Positions 1 through 8,599 are shown, numbered from the stretch's first letter. The stretch: 21,181 nucleotides of DNA from Pseudomonadota bacterium (GCA_021850555.1 JAJZLX010000561.1:1-21181), one strand, 5' to 3'. Notes: generated from the sequence alone by a model not told the origin. Numbers and translations: made by a program.

Positions 1-2201
1 TAGGAGCTGAGGCCAAGGCGCTTGGCGAGCTCCAGGAAGATCTGATAGTCCGATTTCGACTCGCCCAGCGGCTCGATGCATTTGTGCTGCAGCGTGATGA
101 CGCGGTGGTTCATCTGATTGTGGTTGTGATGCACGTAGCCGCCTGAGGCCGCCCATTCGCTGATGTCCGCGCGCTCGAAATTGGTGCAGGCCGGAAGGAT
201 CAGGTCGGCGAACCGGGCCTCGCCTTCGTTCCAGATGGACTGATTGAGCACGAATTCGAGGCTTTCACTGCGCAGCGCATCGGCCAGGCGGCCGCTCTGC
301 ATGGTGGTGCCGAAATGCGAGCCGCCGTATTTGTACATCATGCGCACTGGTGAGTGGCCAGGCGAGGGGTAGTGGAACTTCTGAAACTGCCCTTCGAGCG
401 AGCGGCTGTCGGTCGGATAGCCGTCGGTTGCGCCGTCCAGAATGGCTTCAGGAATGCGCAGCCGCGGCACCCTCTGCGTGATCGTGTTCATGCTGATGAG
501 GTGCGGCAGGCGCTGGTAGTTCTGCACCGCATCGGCCGTGCCCTCGATGTCGCCCGAGATGCCTCCCTCGGCATAGCCCGGAAAGTAGAATTCAAGATCG
601 ACCGGAGCACCCGTGCCCAGGTTGCCGAAATTGATCCCGGGTTTTCCCAAGCCCTGCATGGTCATCAGGCAGACCATGGCGCGGGCCCATTGCGCGCCGG
701 TGGCGGAGCGGTTGGCGCCGCCGAAGGCGACGCCCTTGCCGCCGCAGGAGAGATAGGTCTTCTTGCTGCCCCATTCGCGCGCCAGAGCGCGCACGATATG
801 CGGCGCTACGCCGGTTTCGGGCGCCTGCCATTCGGGTGATTTGGGCGTTCCGTCGCCGTCGCCCAGGACATAGGCGCGGTACTTGTCGAAGCCGGTCGTG
901 CGCTTCTCGATGTACTCCCGATCGTAGAGTCCCTCGCTTATCCAGACGTAAGCAATGGCATGGGCCAGCGCCGGGCTGGTGCCAGGCACGGGCGCGATCC
1001 ACTTTCCGCCGAGCCAATTCGCCGTCGGGTTCAGATACGGATCGATGTGCACCATCTTGATTCCGAGTTGCCTGGCCCATTGCCGCCGGATGGTGCCTTC
1101 GAACGCGGCATAGGAGCCGCAGGTCGATTCCGGATCAGACGACCAGAACACGATCAGCTCGGCATGCTGCAGTGCGTCCTCGAGCTGCCCGTAAGGCTCG
1201 GCGCCGCCCATTCGCATCGAATTGCCATAGTGGTGCATGGCGCCCCAGTACCATCCCTCCCAGCTGTCGGGGTTCAACACCATGCGGGTATGACCGATGG
1301 CGTTCATGAAGCGGGCCTGCGCGCTCAGGTAGTAGCCGATATTGCCCCAGGTGTGATGCGAGCCGTGGCTGTTCAGGATGGCGCCGTGGCCGTGCTCTCG
1401 CCGAATGCGCTTGATCTCGGAGGCGGCGATGTCGAGCGCCTCGTCCCATGAGATGCGCACATAGCCGGACTTGCCGCGGTTCTGAGGGTTGCGTGCGCCT
1501 TTAGGATCCCAGTCTACGCGTTTCATGGGATAAAGCAGGCGCTTGGGCGAATAGATGAGCGATTTCGAGGCCAGGCCGTGCGGGCTCAGCGTCGCCCGCC
1601 GCGGCGGTGAGAATTTCCGCCCGCGCGCCTCGATGACCCAGGGCTCGGGATCATCGCCTGCGAATTCCATCGGCGTGATGCGCACGATCCTTCCGTCCTT
1701 CACATACACGAAGACCGGCCCGCCATTCGTCTGGTTGACGTAGCGTGTCTCGCCATCGCCTGCTGGTGCGCCCTGGCGCCAGCCATGCGTGAGCATGGCG
1801 TTCAGGATGTCGGTGAAGCGGACGATGAGCTCATCCGGTCCAAGTACCTCGAAGGCAAAGTTCTTGGCGGCGCTGATCACCTCCATCGGCTCGAGGAATC
1901 GCTTCAGCAATGGCCAGGCGAAGTGCACCATGCCGGAGGTGAGGTGGAGCAGGATGCGCGCCCCCAGCGTCGCCGTCTTGAAGCGCAGCGTGACCTCGGC
2001 ATCGGCGCGCACGCCTGCGCCGGAGATCAGCCTGCCTCCCGCAAAACGGAACCACCGGCCGCGCGAGCCATCCTTGACCATGATCTGGGCTGTGAATTCG
2101 CGCTCCTCCATCAGCGCGTGGATTTTCGCCGAGCGCCAGGCATAGAGCCTGAATGCCCAGGGCAGGCACCAGAGAATCAGAGAAAACCGCATCGAGCGCA
2201 T
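1..2201 (-). CDS. AthL-like molybdopterin oxidoreductase with N-terminal SCP2-like extension (3' end outside window)
   Basis: Cytoplasmic molybdopterin enzyme of the DMSO-reductase superfamily, closest in my recall to the large subunit of pyrogallol-phloroglucinol transhydroxylase. I verified an uninterrupted frame from 2201 to the left edge (733 codons). From the ATG at 2201 the MopB part begins near residue 150 (TNGGPVFVYVKDG). His282, the NPDSWEG motif (Asp312 and Ser313, the latter the expected Mo ligand) and FPGY Tyr543 match the reported AthL active-site His/Asp/Ser/Tyr. No N-terminal Cys cluster is present, so no proximal [4Fe-4S], as in AthL. Residues 1-135 are extra: a hydrophobic start followed by an SCP2-like segment (GRWFRFAGGRLISGAG, ADAEVTLRF). 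No strong ribosome site precedes 2201; an in-frame ATG at 2273 would add 24 residues, and the ATG at 1796 would remove the extension. No Tat signal seen. Its small subunit, if any, would lie left of the window. Family confidence is high; the substrate is unknown. Confidence 0.88.
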   Translation of the reverse strand, partial: MRSMRFSLILWCLPWAFRLYAWRSAKIHALMEEREFTAQIMVKDGSRGRWFRFAGGRLISGAGVRADAEVTLRFKTATLGARILLHLTSGMVHFAWPLLKRFLEPMEVISAAKNFAFEVLGPDELIVRFTDILNAMLTHGWRQGAPAGDGETRYVNQTNGGPVFVYVKDGRIVRITPMEFAGDDPEPWVIEARGRKFSPPRRATLSPHGLASKSLIYSPKRLLYPMKRVDWDPKGARNPQNRGKSGYVRISWDEALDIAASEIKRIRREHGHGAILNSHGSHHTWGNIGYYLSAQARFMNAIGHTRMVLNPDSWEGWYWGAMHHYGNSMRMGGAEPYGQLEDALQHAELIVFWSSDPESTCGSYAAFEGTIRRQWARQLGIKMVHIDPYLNPTANWLGGKWIAPVPGTSPALAHAIAYVWISEGLYDREYIEKRTTGFDKYRAYVLGDGDGTPKSPEWQAPETGVAPHIVRALAREWGSKKTYLSCGGKGVAFGGANRSATGAQWARAMVCLMTMQGLGKPGINFGNLGTGAPVDLEFYFPGYAEGGISGDIEGTADAVQNYQRLPHLISMNTITQRVPRLRIPEAILDGATDGYPTDSRSLEGQFQKFHYPSPGHSPVRMMYKYGGSHFGTTMQSGRLADALRSESLEFVLNQSIWNEGEARFADLILPACTNFERADISEWAASGGYVHHNHNQMNHRVITLQHKCIEPLGESKSDYQIFLELAKRLGLSS
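1456..1484 (-). repeat. 29-bp inverted copy shared by the two divergent molybdoenzyme genes
   Basis: The reverse complement of 1456-1484 is identical to 2634-2662. It encodes the QNRGKSGYVR stretch of both paralogues. The copies are inverted about 1.2 kb apart and reflect gene duplication or selection on the motif. Confidence 0.6.
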
Positions 2202-2360
2202 CAAGCGAACTGAACCGGGTCTCAATCCTCCGCCTGCCTTCCGAGGGCGGCAAGTAACAAGCCCTTGTGACATGACATGGAAACGGCTCATGAGAAAATG
2301 CCCCGGCGTGGAAAAAGGGGCCGTCCGGGCCCGCCTAGACGTAGGAGAAGGAGTACGGCC
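2202..2360. promoter_or_regulatory. Divergent promoter region between the two AthL-like genes
   Basis: About 160 bp separate the two divergent molybdoenzyme starts and must hold both promoters unless transcription starts inside coding sequence. I see no convincing -35/-10 pair or long palindrome. If the left gene starts at 2273 the spacer shrinks to under 90 bp. Confidence 0.45.
2348..2353 (+). promoter_or_regulatory. Ribosome binding site that decides the athL-like start
   Basis: AAGGAG lies 7 nt before the GTG at 2361. This favours GTG 2361 over the in-frame ATGs at 2277 and 2298, which would add an Arg/Pro-rich stretch unlike the family N-terminus. Confidence 0.75.
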
Positions 2361-4880
2361 GTGCCGACACAGAGCTTTACCAGCTGCACCAATTGCGGAC
2401 CGATCACTGTCGACGTGAAGGACGGGCGAGTGGTGCGTGTCCGTCCGCTGGTGATCCAGGACGGCGACCTCAAGCCCTGGACCATCAAAGCCGGAGGCAA
2501 GTCCTATTCTCCGCCCAAGAAGGTGACGCTGGCGCCGTACGTGCATGCCGAGCGCAACCGCCTCTATTCCGACGACCGCATCCGCTACCCCATGAAGCGG
2601 GTGGATTTTGATCCCAACGGCGAACGCAACCCCCAGAACCGCGGCAAGTCCGGCTATGTGCGGATTTCCTGGGAAGAGGCCCTGGACATCGTCGCCAGCG
2701 AGATCAAGCGTGTGCAAGGCGCGCACGGTCCTTCGGCGCTCGCGGCCATGACTTCATCGCACCACAATTGGGGCCTCGTCGGCTACAAGATGAGCGCCTT
2801 TTCGCGCTTTTTCAATTTTCTAGGCTACACGCAGGTTTTCGACAACCCGGACAGCTGGGAAGGCTGGCACTGGGGCGCTACGCATTCCTATGGCTTCATG
2901 TGGCGCCTCGGCATGCCCGAGCCCTACGACATGCTGGAAGACGCCCTGCAGCACGCGGAGATGATCGTCTTCTGGTCCAACGACCCCGATACGACCCGCG
3001 CGGTCTATGACGGCAGCGATGCGGCGATCTGGCGCCAGTGGCTGAAGGAGAAGGGTGTGGCGATGACTTTCGTCGATCCCTTCTACAACTACACAGCAGC
3101 AGCCATGAAGGGCAAATGGCTGGCGCCGCGTCCGGGCACCGATGCCGCCGTGGCGCTTGCCATCGCATATGTCTGGATCAGCGAGGGCACGTACGACAGG
3201 CAATACGTCGCCGACCGCACCATCGGCTTCGACGAGTTTCGCGATTACGTCATGGGCGTCAACGACGGCGCGCCCAAGACACCGGCCTGGGCCGAGGCGG
3301 AATCGGGCGTGCCGGCGCGCAAGATCACGGCATTGGCGCGTGAGTGGGCCTCGAAGCGGACGGTACTCTCCGCCGGCTGCCGCGGTGGCGAGGGCGGGGC
3401 CTGCCGCGCCGCCTATGCCACCGAATGGGCCCGGCTGATGGTGTTGCTGCAGGCGATGCAGGGGCTCGGCAAGCCGGGCATCTCCATCTGGGGCACCAGC
3501 ATGGGCGCGCCGTGGAACAGCAAGGTCTGGTTCCCGGGTTATGGCGACCTGGAAGGCCGCATCGCGACCTCCACCAAAATCGCGCGCCACATCCCCGAGA
3601 ACAGAGTGCCGCAGAAGCTCTACCGCCTCACGCTGCCGGACGCCATTCTCGATCCGCCGGTGCACTGGAAGGGGGTGGGCTTCTGCAACAAGGATTTCGA
3701 CCAGCAATTCGTCCCCTTCACCTATCCGATGGCTGGCTGTTCCGAAGTGCGGATGTTCTACCGCTACGGTGGCTCGTTCATGAGCACCATGAACGACACC
3801 AGCAAGTGGGTGCGCATGTATCAGAGCCCGAAGCTCGAATGCGTAGTCAACCAGGATTGCTGGTGGTCTACCGAGACCGCCCACGCCGACATCATCCTGC
3901 CGGCCTGCACCTCGCTCGAGCGCGAGGACATCGGCGAGTTCGGCGAGCCGGGCGGCCAGACCAAGAGCGGCAGCAGCGGCTGCAACTATCGAGTCGTGGT
4001 GCGGCTGAAGAAGGCGATCGAGCCGTTGTGGGAATCGAAATCGGATTACCAGATCTTCGCCGAGCTCGCCGGGAAGCTGGGCTTCAGGGAAGACTACACC
4101 GAAGGCAACACCGATCTGGACTGGGCGCGGAAGTTCTTCGAGATCTCCGACCTGCCGAAATATATTTCCTGGGAGGAGTTCGACCGCAAGGGCTATTACG
4201 TCATCAACGTGCCGGAAGATTACCAATCCACCCCCGCGCTGCGCTGGTTCGCCGAAGGGCGCGCCTGCGATACTCCCGATCCCAGGAATTTCAAACGTAA
4301 TACGGAGAAGGCGCACGAGCTGGGCACCGAGAGCGGCAAGATCGAATTCGCCTCCGAAAGTCTGCGCCGCCTGGCGCCACAGGACGAGGAGCGGCCGGTT
4401 TCCCCGCGCTACATTCCCAGCTGGGAGGGCCATCGCTCGGAGGCGGCGAGAATCTATCCGTTGCAGCTCATGTCGCCCCATCCGCGTTTCTCCTTCCATA
4501 CACATTATGACGGCCACACTGCTTGGCTCAACGAGGTGGCGGTGCACCGCATCGTGAAGGACGGTCATGCCTGGTGGCCGGCGCGGTTGCACCCGGAGGA
4601 CGCTACTGCGCGCGACATCCGCTCGGGCGACATCGTGCGACTGTATAACGAGCGCGCCTCGGTTCTGTGCATCGCTCAGGTGACCGAGCGCGTGCGGCCG
4701 GGCGTGGTGCATTCTTATGCGTCGGCCGGAAAATACGATCCGCTACAGCCGGGTAACTCGCGTTCGCCCGATCGCGCCGGCTGCGTCGCCATGCTGACCT
4801 CCGGCCGACAGCTTTCGCAGAACGTCGCAGGCATGGCCTCCAATTCGTGCCTCATCGAGGTCGAGAAGTGGGTCGGCTGA
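2361..4880 (+). CDS. athL: Pyrogallol transhydroxylase-like molybdopterin large subunit (AthL family)
   Basis: Full-length 839-residue molybdopterin subunit; AthL is about 875. The family moves a hydroxyl group between phenols (pyrogallol to phloroglucinol) or, in the related resorcinol hydroxylase RhLS, adds water-derived hydroxyl to a ring. His134, NPDSWEG with Asp164/Ser165, and FPGY Tyr394 occupy the spacing of the AthL catalytic His/Asp/Ser/Tyr. The C-terminus (GMASNSCLIEVEKWVG) also matches AthL style. GTG start chosen from the AAGGAG site. Unlike AthL it has a SCTNCGP pair (Cys9, Cys12) where other family members bind a [4Fe-4S] cluster, but no third or fourth Cys follows, so a normal cluster is unlikely. 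It is followed after 10 nt by the small-subunit gene, with its own GGAG site, so the two form one operon. No signal peptide: cytoplasmic. Exact substrate and direction (transhydroxylase, hydroxylase or dehydroxylase) cannot be read from sequence. Confidence 0.9.
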   Translation: MPTQSFTSCTNCGPITVDVKDGRVVRVRPLVIQDGDLKPWTIKAGGKSYSPPKKVTLAPYVHAERNRLYSDDRIRYPMKRVDFDPNGERNPQNRGKSGYVRISWEEALDIVASEIKRVQGAHGPSALAAMTSSHHNWGLVGYKMSAFSRFFNFLGYTQVFDNPDSWEGWHWGATHSYGFMWRLGMPEPYDMLEDALQHAEMIVFWSNDPDTTRAVYDGSDAAIWRQWLKEKGVAMTFVDPFYNYTAAAMKGKWLAPRPGTDAAVALAIAYVWISEGTYDRQYVADRTIGFDEFRDYVMGVNDGAPKTPAWAEAESGVPARKITALAREWASKRTVLSAGCRGGEGGACRAAYATEWARLMVLLQAMQGLGKPGISIWGTSMGAPWNSKVWFPGYGDLEGRIATSTKIARHIPENRVPQKLYRLTLPDAILDPPVHWKGVGFCNKDFDQQFVPFTYPMAGCSEVRMFYRYGGSFMSTMNDTSKWVRMYQSPKLECVVNQDCWWSTETAHADIILPACTSLEREDIGEFGEPGGQTKSGSSGCNYRVVVRLKKAIEPLWESKSDYQIFAELAGKLGFREDYTEGNTDLDWARKFFEISDLPKYISWEEFDRKGYYVINVPEDYQSTPALRWFAEGRACDTPDPRNFKRNTEKAHELGTESGKIEFASESLRRLAPQDEERPVSPRYIPSWEGHRSEAARIYPLQLMSPHPRFSFHTHYDGHTAWLNEVAVHRIVKDGHAWWPARLHPEDATARDIRSGDIVRLYNERASVLCIAQVTERVRPGVVHSYASAGKYDPLQPGNSRSPDRAGCVAMLTSGRQLSQNVAGMASNSCLIEVEKWVG

Positions 4881-4890
4881 GGAGCAGGTC

Positions 4891-5742
4891 ATGACCACGT
4901 ACGGTATGCTCATCGACATCGATCGTTGCACGGGCTGTTACAATTGCTTCCTCGCCTGTCGTGACGAGCACGCGGGCAACGATTACCGTCCCATCGCTGC
5001 GCCGCAGCCGGAAGGCGGGCACAAATGGATCGACGTATTGGAGCATGAGCGCGGCAAGCTCCCGCGCGTGCGCGTGGACTACGTGCCGCTGCCCTGCCAG
5101 CAGTGCAAGAGCGCCACCTGCGTGTCGCAGGCGCCGGATGGCGCCGTTTATCGTCGGGCGGACGGCATCGTCCTCATCGACCCTGAGAAGGCCAAGGGGC
5201 ATCCAGAGATCGTGGCGTCCTGTCCGTACCGCGTCATTTCCTGGAACGCAGCCGAGAACGTCGCACAGAAGTGCACTTTTTGCGCCCATCTTCTCGATGC
5301 GGGGCGGAAGGAGCCGCGCTGCGTCGAAGCGTGCCCGACCGAGGCGTTGGTGTTCGGGGATCTGGATGATCCCGCGAGCAGGATTTCGCAGCTTCTGAAG
5401 AGCAAGCTGACCGAGGAGCTGCATCCGGAGTTCGGCCTGATGCCCTCCGTGCGCTACGTCCGCCTGCCGAAGCGGTTCGTCTCGGGCGAGGTCGCGTTCG
5501 CCGATCGCATGAGCGAGCCCGCCGTCGGCGTGCGCGTGTCGCTCCACACAGGAACGAACTCACACGATGGTGTAACCGACCTCTACGGTGACTTTGCCTT
5601 TAGCGGCCTCGACGCGGGCGTAAGCTATCGGTTATGCATTGCCGCGCAGGGTTATCGGCGGCGGGAAATCGACATTGGCGCGCGCAAAGACGTCGACCTC
5701 GGCACCATCGTGCTGGAACCGGTGAGCGCCGGCACTCCGTAG
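4891..5742 (+). CDS. athS: Iron-sulfur small subunit of the transhydroxylase-like enzyme (AthS family)
   Basis: 283-residue electron-transfer subunit. The ferredoxin part (about residues 1-160) starts with [11 protein letters not shown] (Cys13/16/19/23), then [17 protein letters not shown] and CVEAC: twelve cysteines, the number that binds three [4Fe-4S] clusters in Ath[22 protein letters not shown] is almost the AthS wording. After about residue 195 comes a beta-rich domain ([28 protein letters not shown]) like the C-terminal transthyretin/carboxypeptidase-regulatory-type domain of AthS. GGAG lies 6 nt before the ATG and 10 nt separate it from the large-subunit gene, so the pair should assemble as a cytoplasmic heterodimer. 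The matching length and domain order argue for AthS/RhS rather than a generic DmsB-type subunit. Confidence 0.9.
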   Translation: MTTYGMLIDIDRCTGCYNCFLACRDEHAGNDYRPIAAPQPEGGHKWIDVLEHERGKLPRVRVDYVPLPCQQCKSATCVSQAPDGAVYRRADGIVLIDPEKAKGHPEIVASCPYRVISWNAAENVAQKCTFCAHLLDAGRKEPRCVEACPTEALVFGDLDDPASRISQLLKSKLTEELHPEFGLMPSVRYVRLPKRFVSGEVAFADRMSEPAVGVRVSLHTGTNSHDGVTDLYGDFAFSGLDAGVSYRLCIAAQGYRRREIDIGARKDVDLGTIVLEPVSAGTP

Positions 5743-5763
5743 CCGGCCGAAATCCCGCCGGCT
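5741..5763 (+). terminator. Possible hairpin after the athLS-like operon
   Basis: A 7-bp inverted repeat AGCCGGC / GCCGGCT with a 9-nt loop begins at the athS-like stop codon. No T-run follows, so this is at best a weak or non-canonical terminator. Confidence 0.3.
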
Positions 5764-6074
5764 GCCGATTCGCCCCGTGCTGGCCCCGCACGACGCCGCA
5801 GGGGCCGTCAGCGGAAAATCGATCAACCGATGGCAAGCCGTGCTCAATGCAGATTTGTCCGGCGTTCGCGGGTGCCGGTACGCGCCGAGCGCCTTATAGC
5901 AAGAATCAATTGCGGCGACCGGATTTTTCATTGCCGGACGACGGCTGGATCGACTTAAATGCGCGAAGCGACTACTCGGGAAAGAATCGGCCGATGACAG
6001 AAGCTATGCCCGAATTCCTTCCATGCAGCGGGCAAACCGCCAGCTTCATGACCGATGCGAACGAAACGCGGGGG
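5764..6074. other. Intergenic stretch before prs, no gene recognised
   Basis: A frame stays open through this region into prs, but its translation is low in recognisable content and precedes the family start. Upstream in-frame ATGs at 5995 and 6048 are alternative prs starts. It presumably contains the prs promoter; I could not identify -35/-10 elements with confidence. Confidence 0.4.
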
Positions 6075-7007
6075 ATGAAGCTGCTCGCAGGCAATTCCAA
6101 TCAGGAATTGGCCGTGAAGATCGCCCAGTACCTCAAGCTACCGATCACCAGGGCGCAGGTGCGTCGTTTTGCCGATATGGAGGTGTCCGTAGAGGTTCAG
6201 GAGAATGTCCGAGGCGAGGACATTTTCGTGATCCAGTCGACCTCCTTTCCCGCCAACGACAATGTGATGGAGCTGTTGCTCATGATCGACGCCCTGAAGC
6301 GCGCCAGCGCCAGGCGCATCACGGCGGTGGTCCCCTATTTCGGCTATGCCAGGCAGGACCGCAAGGTCGGCCCGCGCACTCCCATCTCGGCCAAGTTGCT
6401 CGCCAACTTGATCACCGAGGCGGGCGCCAGCCGAGTCCTGACCGTTGACCTTCATGCCGGTCAGATTCAAGGATTCTTCGATATCCCGACCGACAATCTC
6501 TTCGCCGCACCGGTGATCGTGAAGGACATTCTGGAGCACATCGGCCGGGACAATCTGATGATCGTATCGCCGGATGTGGGCGGCGTGGTCCGGGCCCGTG
6601 CCCTGGCCAAACGGCTCGGCGCCGACCTCGCCATCGTGGACAAGCGCCGCGAGCGCGCCGGCGAATCAGAAGTTATGAACATCATCGGCGACGTTGCAGG
6701 CCGTTTCTGCATCCTGGTCGACGACATCGTCGACTCGGGCGGCACGATCTGCAACGCCGCCGCGGCCCTGATCGAACAGGGCGCCAAAGCCGTCTGTGCC
6801 TATGCCACCCATGGCGTGTTCTCCGGCGGGGCGCTGGCGCGCATCAAGGAGTCCAAGCTCAATCTCATGGTGGTGACTGACTCTATCGCGGCCACCGATG
6901 AGATGCGCGAATGCCCCAAATTCCGCCGCATCTCCATCGCACCCCTGATCGGCGAGGCCGTGCGCCGAATAAACAACGAGGAAAGCGTCTCCAGCCTGTT
7001 CGATTGA
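6075..7007 (+). CDS. prs: Ribose-phosphate pyrophosphokinase (PRPP synthetase)
   Basis: Makes PRPP from ribose 5-phosphate and ATP in the cytoplasm. From the ATG at 6075 it is 310 residues, the usual class I length, and starts MKLLAGNSN as alphaproteobacterial Prs proteins do. Conserved pieces are intact: [31 protein letters not shown] (ATP/active-site loop), [14 protein letters not shown], the flexible loop [12 protein letters not shown] and the ribose-phosphate loop [10 protein letters not shown]. It should be functional. In-frame ATGs at 5995 and 6048 would add 27 or 9 residues; I prefer 6075 from family length although only a run of G precedes it. The downstream gene is a convergent regulator, not the rplY/pth pair often found after prs in alphaproteobacteria, so this may be a second, pathway-dedicated copy supplying PRPP to the RFAP-synthase-like protein nearby. 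That link is inference. Confidence 0.95.
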   Translation: MKLLAGNSNQELAVKIAQYLKLPITRAQVRRFADMEVSVEVQENVRGEDIFVIQSTSFPANDNVMELLLMIDALKRASARRITAVVPYFGYARQDRKVGPRTPISAKLLANLITEAGASRVLTVDLHAGQIQGFFDIPTDNLFAAPVIVKDILEHIGRDNLMIVSPDVGGVVRARALAKRLGADLAIVDKRRERAGESEVMNIIGDVAGRFCILVDDIVDSGGTICNAAAALIEQGAKAVCAYATHGVFSGGALARIKESKLNLMVVTDSIAATDEMRECPKFRRISIAPLIGEAVRRINNEESVSSLFD

Positions 7008-7156
7008 GGATCCCGGCGGATTCGAGTAACCGTATCCGCAGGCAACGCGGCGATGGATCATCACGACGGAGTCGTTGGCGGGCAAGATCCGGATTGACCG
7101 CAACGCTGCCTGGCTGACGTTCGTGTCGGTCGCGGCTCCAAATCGCCATATACCCT

Positions 7157-8380
7157 TTAAGGGTGCGCGGTCGAACCGGCCGGCGGCCCATGCTGCGCTG
7201 CTGTTTTCAGTTCGTTGATGAATGCACGCTGCAGCTGCGTGGGGACAAACCCGCGCCGCACGGCGAGGCCGATAGTGTGCCTGGAGCTCGGGATAGGGTC
7301 TCCAAGGATTTTGAGGCGGCCGCTGATGAGGGCGGATCGAGCCTGGCTCGTCGGCACGACGGCAGCAAAGTCCGTGGTGATCAACAGTGACCAGATCGTC
7401 ACCATCGAATTGCACGCGAGAACGCAACGGGCCGGCGGCAAGCCCTGCACCTGCAAAAAGCTGTCGAAGCACTGGCGCGGAGGTGTGCCGGGCGGAGGCA
7501 GGAGCCACCCCAAAGATGCGAGCTGTGCCGGGCTCAGCTGCCTGCCGCCGCGCAATTCGCGCACCAGGGCGTGGTCACGGCGCGCCACGATCGAGAGCGA
7601 ATCTTCGAAGATCGGGATCTGCTCGAGATCGCGGGTCGCCGAAGACGGTCGCAAGGCGCCGATGATCATATCGATTCGGCCATAGTGAAGTGCGACGAGC
7701 TGCTCTTCATAGGGACCGTCCATGGCGAACACGCGGCAGCCGGGATGGCGCTTCAGCGTATTGGTGAGCGCGCCCGGCAGCCACGCGTGGCGCGCCGTCG
7801 GCAACGCGCCGATCAGCAGTTCGCCGCTGACGACGCCGTTGGCCTCCCGGGCCGCCTCCAGCCCGAGCCGAATTTCAGATTCATATCGGCCGATCCCTTC
7901 GGCGAGGATCAGGGCCTCGCGTGTGGGATCGACACCCCGGCTGGTGCGGCTCCAAAGACGGCAGCGCGTCAACTGGCTGAAGGAGCTGAGCGCTCTGTGC
8001 AGGCTCGGTTCGCTGCAATTGAGCTCGCGCGCGGCGAGCAGAAAGCTTCGGTGGTGCGCCAGGGCGCTCAAGCCGCGAAGCTGCAGATCGGTGGCGCGCT
8101 CCCAAAGCCGCGGAGCCTCGTAACCGATGGACGCAAAGTCCGCTTCAGCATCGCGAAGATGCAGCACTGCGGCGCCGACGCGCCGCGCAAGGGCCGTTGC
8201 GGCTTGATTGGGCGCCATGCCGGATGTGCTGCGCTCGAACAGCTTGAGGTTGAAGCCTGTTTCGATGGCGCCGATCGCGGAGGAAACAGACGACTGTGTG
8301 CGATGGACGAGCTCGGCCGCCTTCGCCGTGCTGCGGCTCTCGTAAACCGCAAGAAAAATTCGAAGCTGCCCGAGCTTCAC
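7157..8380 (-). CDS. LysR-type transcriptional regulator with two tandem HTH domains
   Basis: 407 residues from the GTG at 8380, about 100 longer than a usual LysR regulator. The extra length is a second DNA-binding-like unit: residues 5-60 form a normal LysR winged HTH (LRIFLAVYESRSTAKAAELV, SSVSSAIGAIE, KLFERSTSGM), and residues 98-155 repeat the pattern (LRGLSALAHHRSFLLAAREL, PSLHRALSSF, RLWSRTSRGVDPT). From about 182 (GVVSGELLIGALP) a periplasmic-binding-like effector domain follows to the end. GGAAG sits about 8 nt before the GTG; longer in-frame starts (to 8539) give a basic, unlikely N-terminus. It is divergent from the RFAP-synthase-like gene, the classic arrangement for a LysR regulator and its target, and convergent with prs. 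Candidate binding sites are the inverted repeats in the divergent spacer. Its effector, probably an aromatic acid or ribosylated intermediate, is a guess. Confidence 0.88.
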   Translation of the reverse strand: MKLGQLRIFLAVYESRSTAKAAELVHRTQSSVSSAIGAIETGFNLKLFERSTSGMAPNQAATALARRVGAAVLHLRDAEADFASIGYEAPRLWERATDLQLRGLSALAHHRSFLLAARELNCSEPSLHRALSSFSQLTRCRLWSRTSRGVDPTREALILAEGIGRYESEIRLGLEAAREANGVVSGELLIGALPTARHAWLPGALTNTLKRHPGCRVFAMDGPYEEQLVALHYGRIDMIIGALRPSSATRDLEQIPIFEDSLSIVARRDHALVRELRGGRQLSPAQLASLGWLLPPPGTPPRQCFDSFLQVQGLPPARCVLACNSMVTIWSLLITTDFAAVVPTSQARSALISGRLKILGDPIPSSRHTIGLAVRRGFVPTQLQRAFINELKTAAQHGPPAGSTAHP

Positions 8381-8419
8381 GTGCGACGCTTCCGGGAGCG
8401 TGTGGATTGATGAATATCC

Positions 8420-8454
8420 GGCAATCGCATGCAATGTAGCATAAATCGATTGCC
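8420..8454. promoter_or_regulatory. Candidate LysR-type operator, nested inverted repeats
   Basis: Arms GGCAATCG (8420-8427) and CGATTGCC (8447-8454) form a perfect 8-bp inverted repeat around 19 nt. Inside is a second repeat, ATGC-N6-GCAT (8429-8442). The site begins 40 bp upstream of the regulator's GTG, fitting an autoregulatory or shared operator. Binding is not shown by sequence alone. Confidence 0.45.
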
Positions 8455-8516
8455 TCCTGCGTCTTTTCAGTTTGCATGTCATCTTCCGGATCGGTTTAAC
8501 TCTCCGCGGCTTTCGC

Positions 8517-8539
8517 ATGATCATGTTGGGGGTGATCAT
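8517..8539. promoter_or_regulatory. Paired TGATCA sites
   Basis: ATGATCA (8517-8523) and TGATCAT (8533-8539) form a perfect inverted repeat whose centres lie 15 bp apart. It could be a second operator in the divergent region; GATC-containing palindromes also occur by chance. Confidence 0.3.
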
Positions 8540-8579
8540 ATTTGGATCCGACCGGGGGCCGCGATCAGCAGGCTTTTCG

Positions 8580-8599
8580 GGCGGCGGATATCCGCCGCC
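8580..8599. repeat. Perfect 20-bp palindrome
   Basis: The 10-base arm GGCGGCGGAT is followed immediately by its exact reverse complement. With no loop it is better read as a protein-binding palindrome than as an RNA hairpin. It lies between the LysR-type gene and the RFAP-synthase-like gene. Confidence 0.5.

Noticed and set aside
2277..2360. N-terminal extension of the athL-like gene
   Set aside because: Arg/Pro-rich, lacks a ribosome site, and the GTG at 2361 has AAGGAG at good spacing with the family-like N-terminus.
2820..4712. Long antisense open frame (630 codons, minus strand)
   Set aside because: It mirrors the athL-like gene; the sense frame has clear family motifs, and open antisense frames are common in GC-rich coding DNA.
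5634..6074. Long upstream extension of prs
   Set aside because: Overlaps the athS-like 3' end and adds about 147 unrelated residues before the standard Prs N-terminus.
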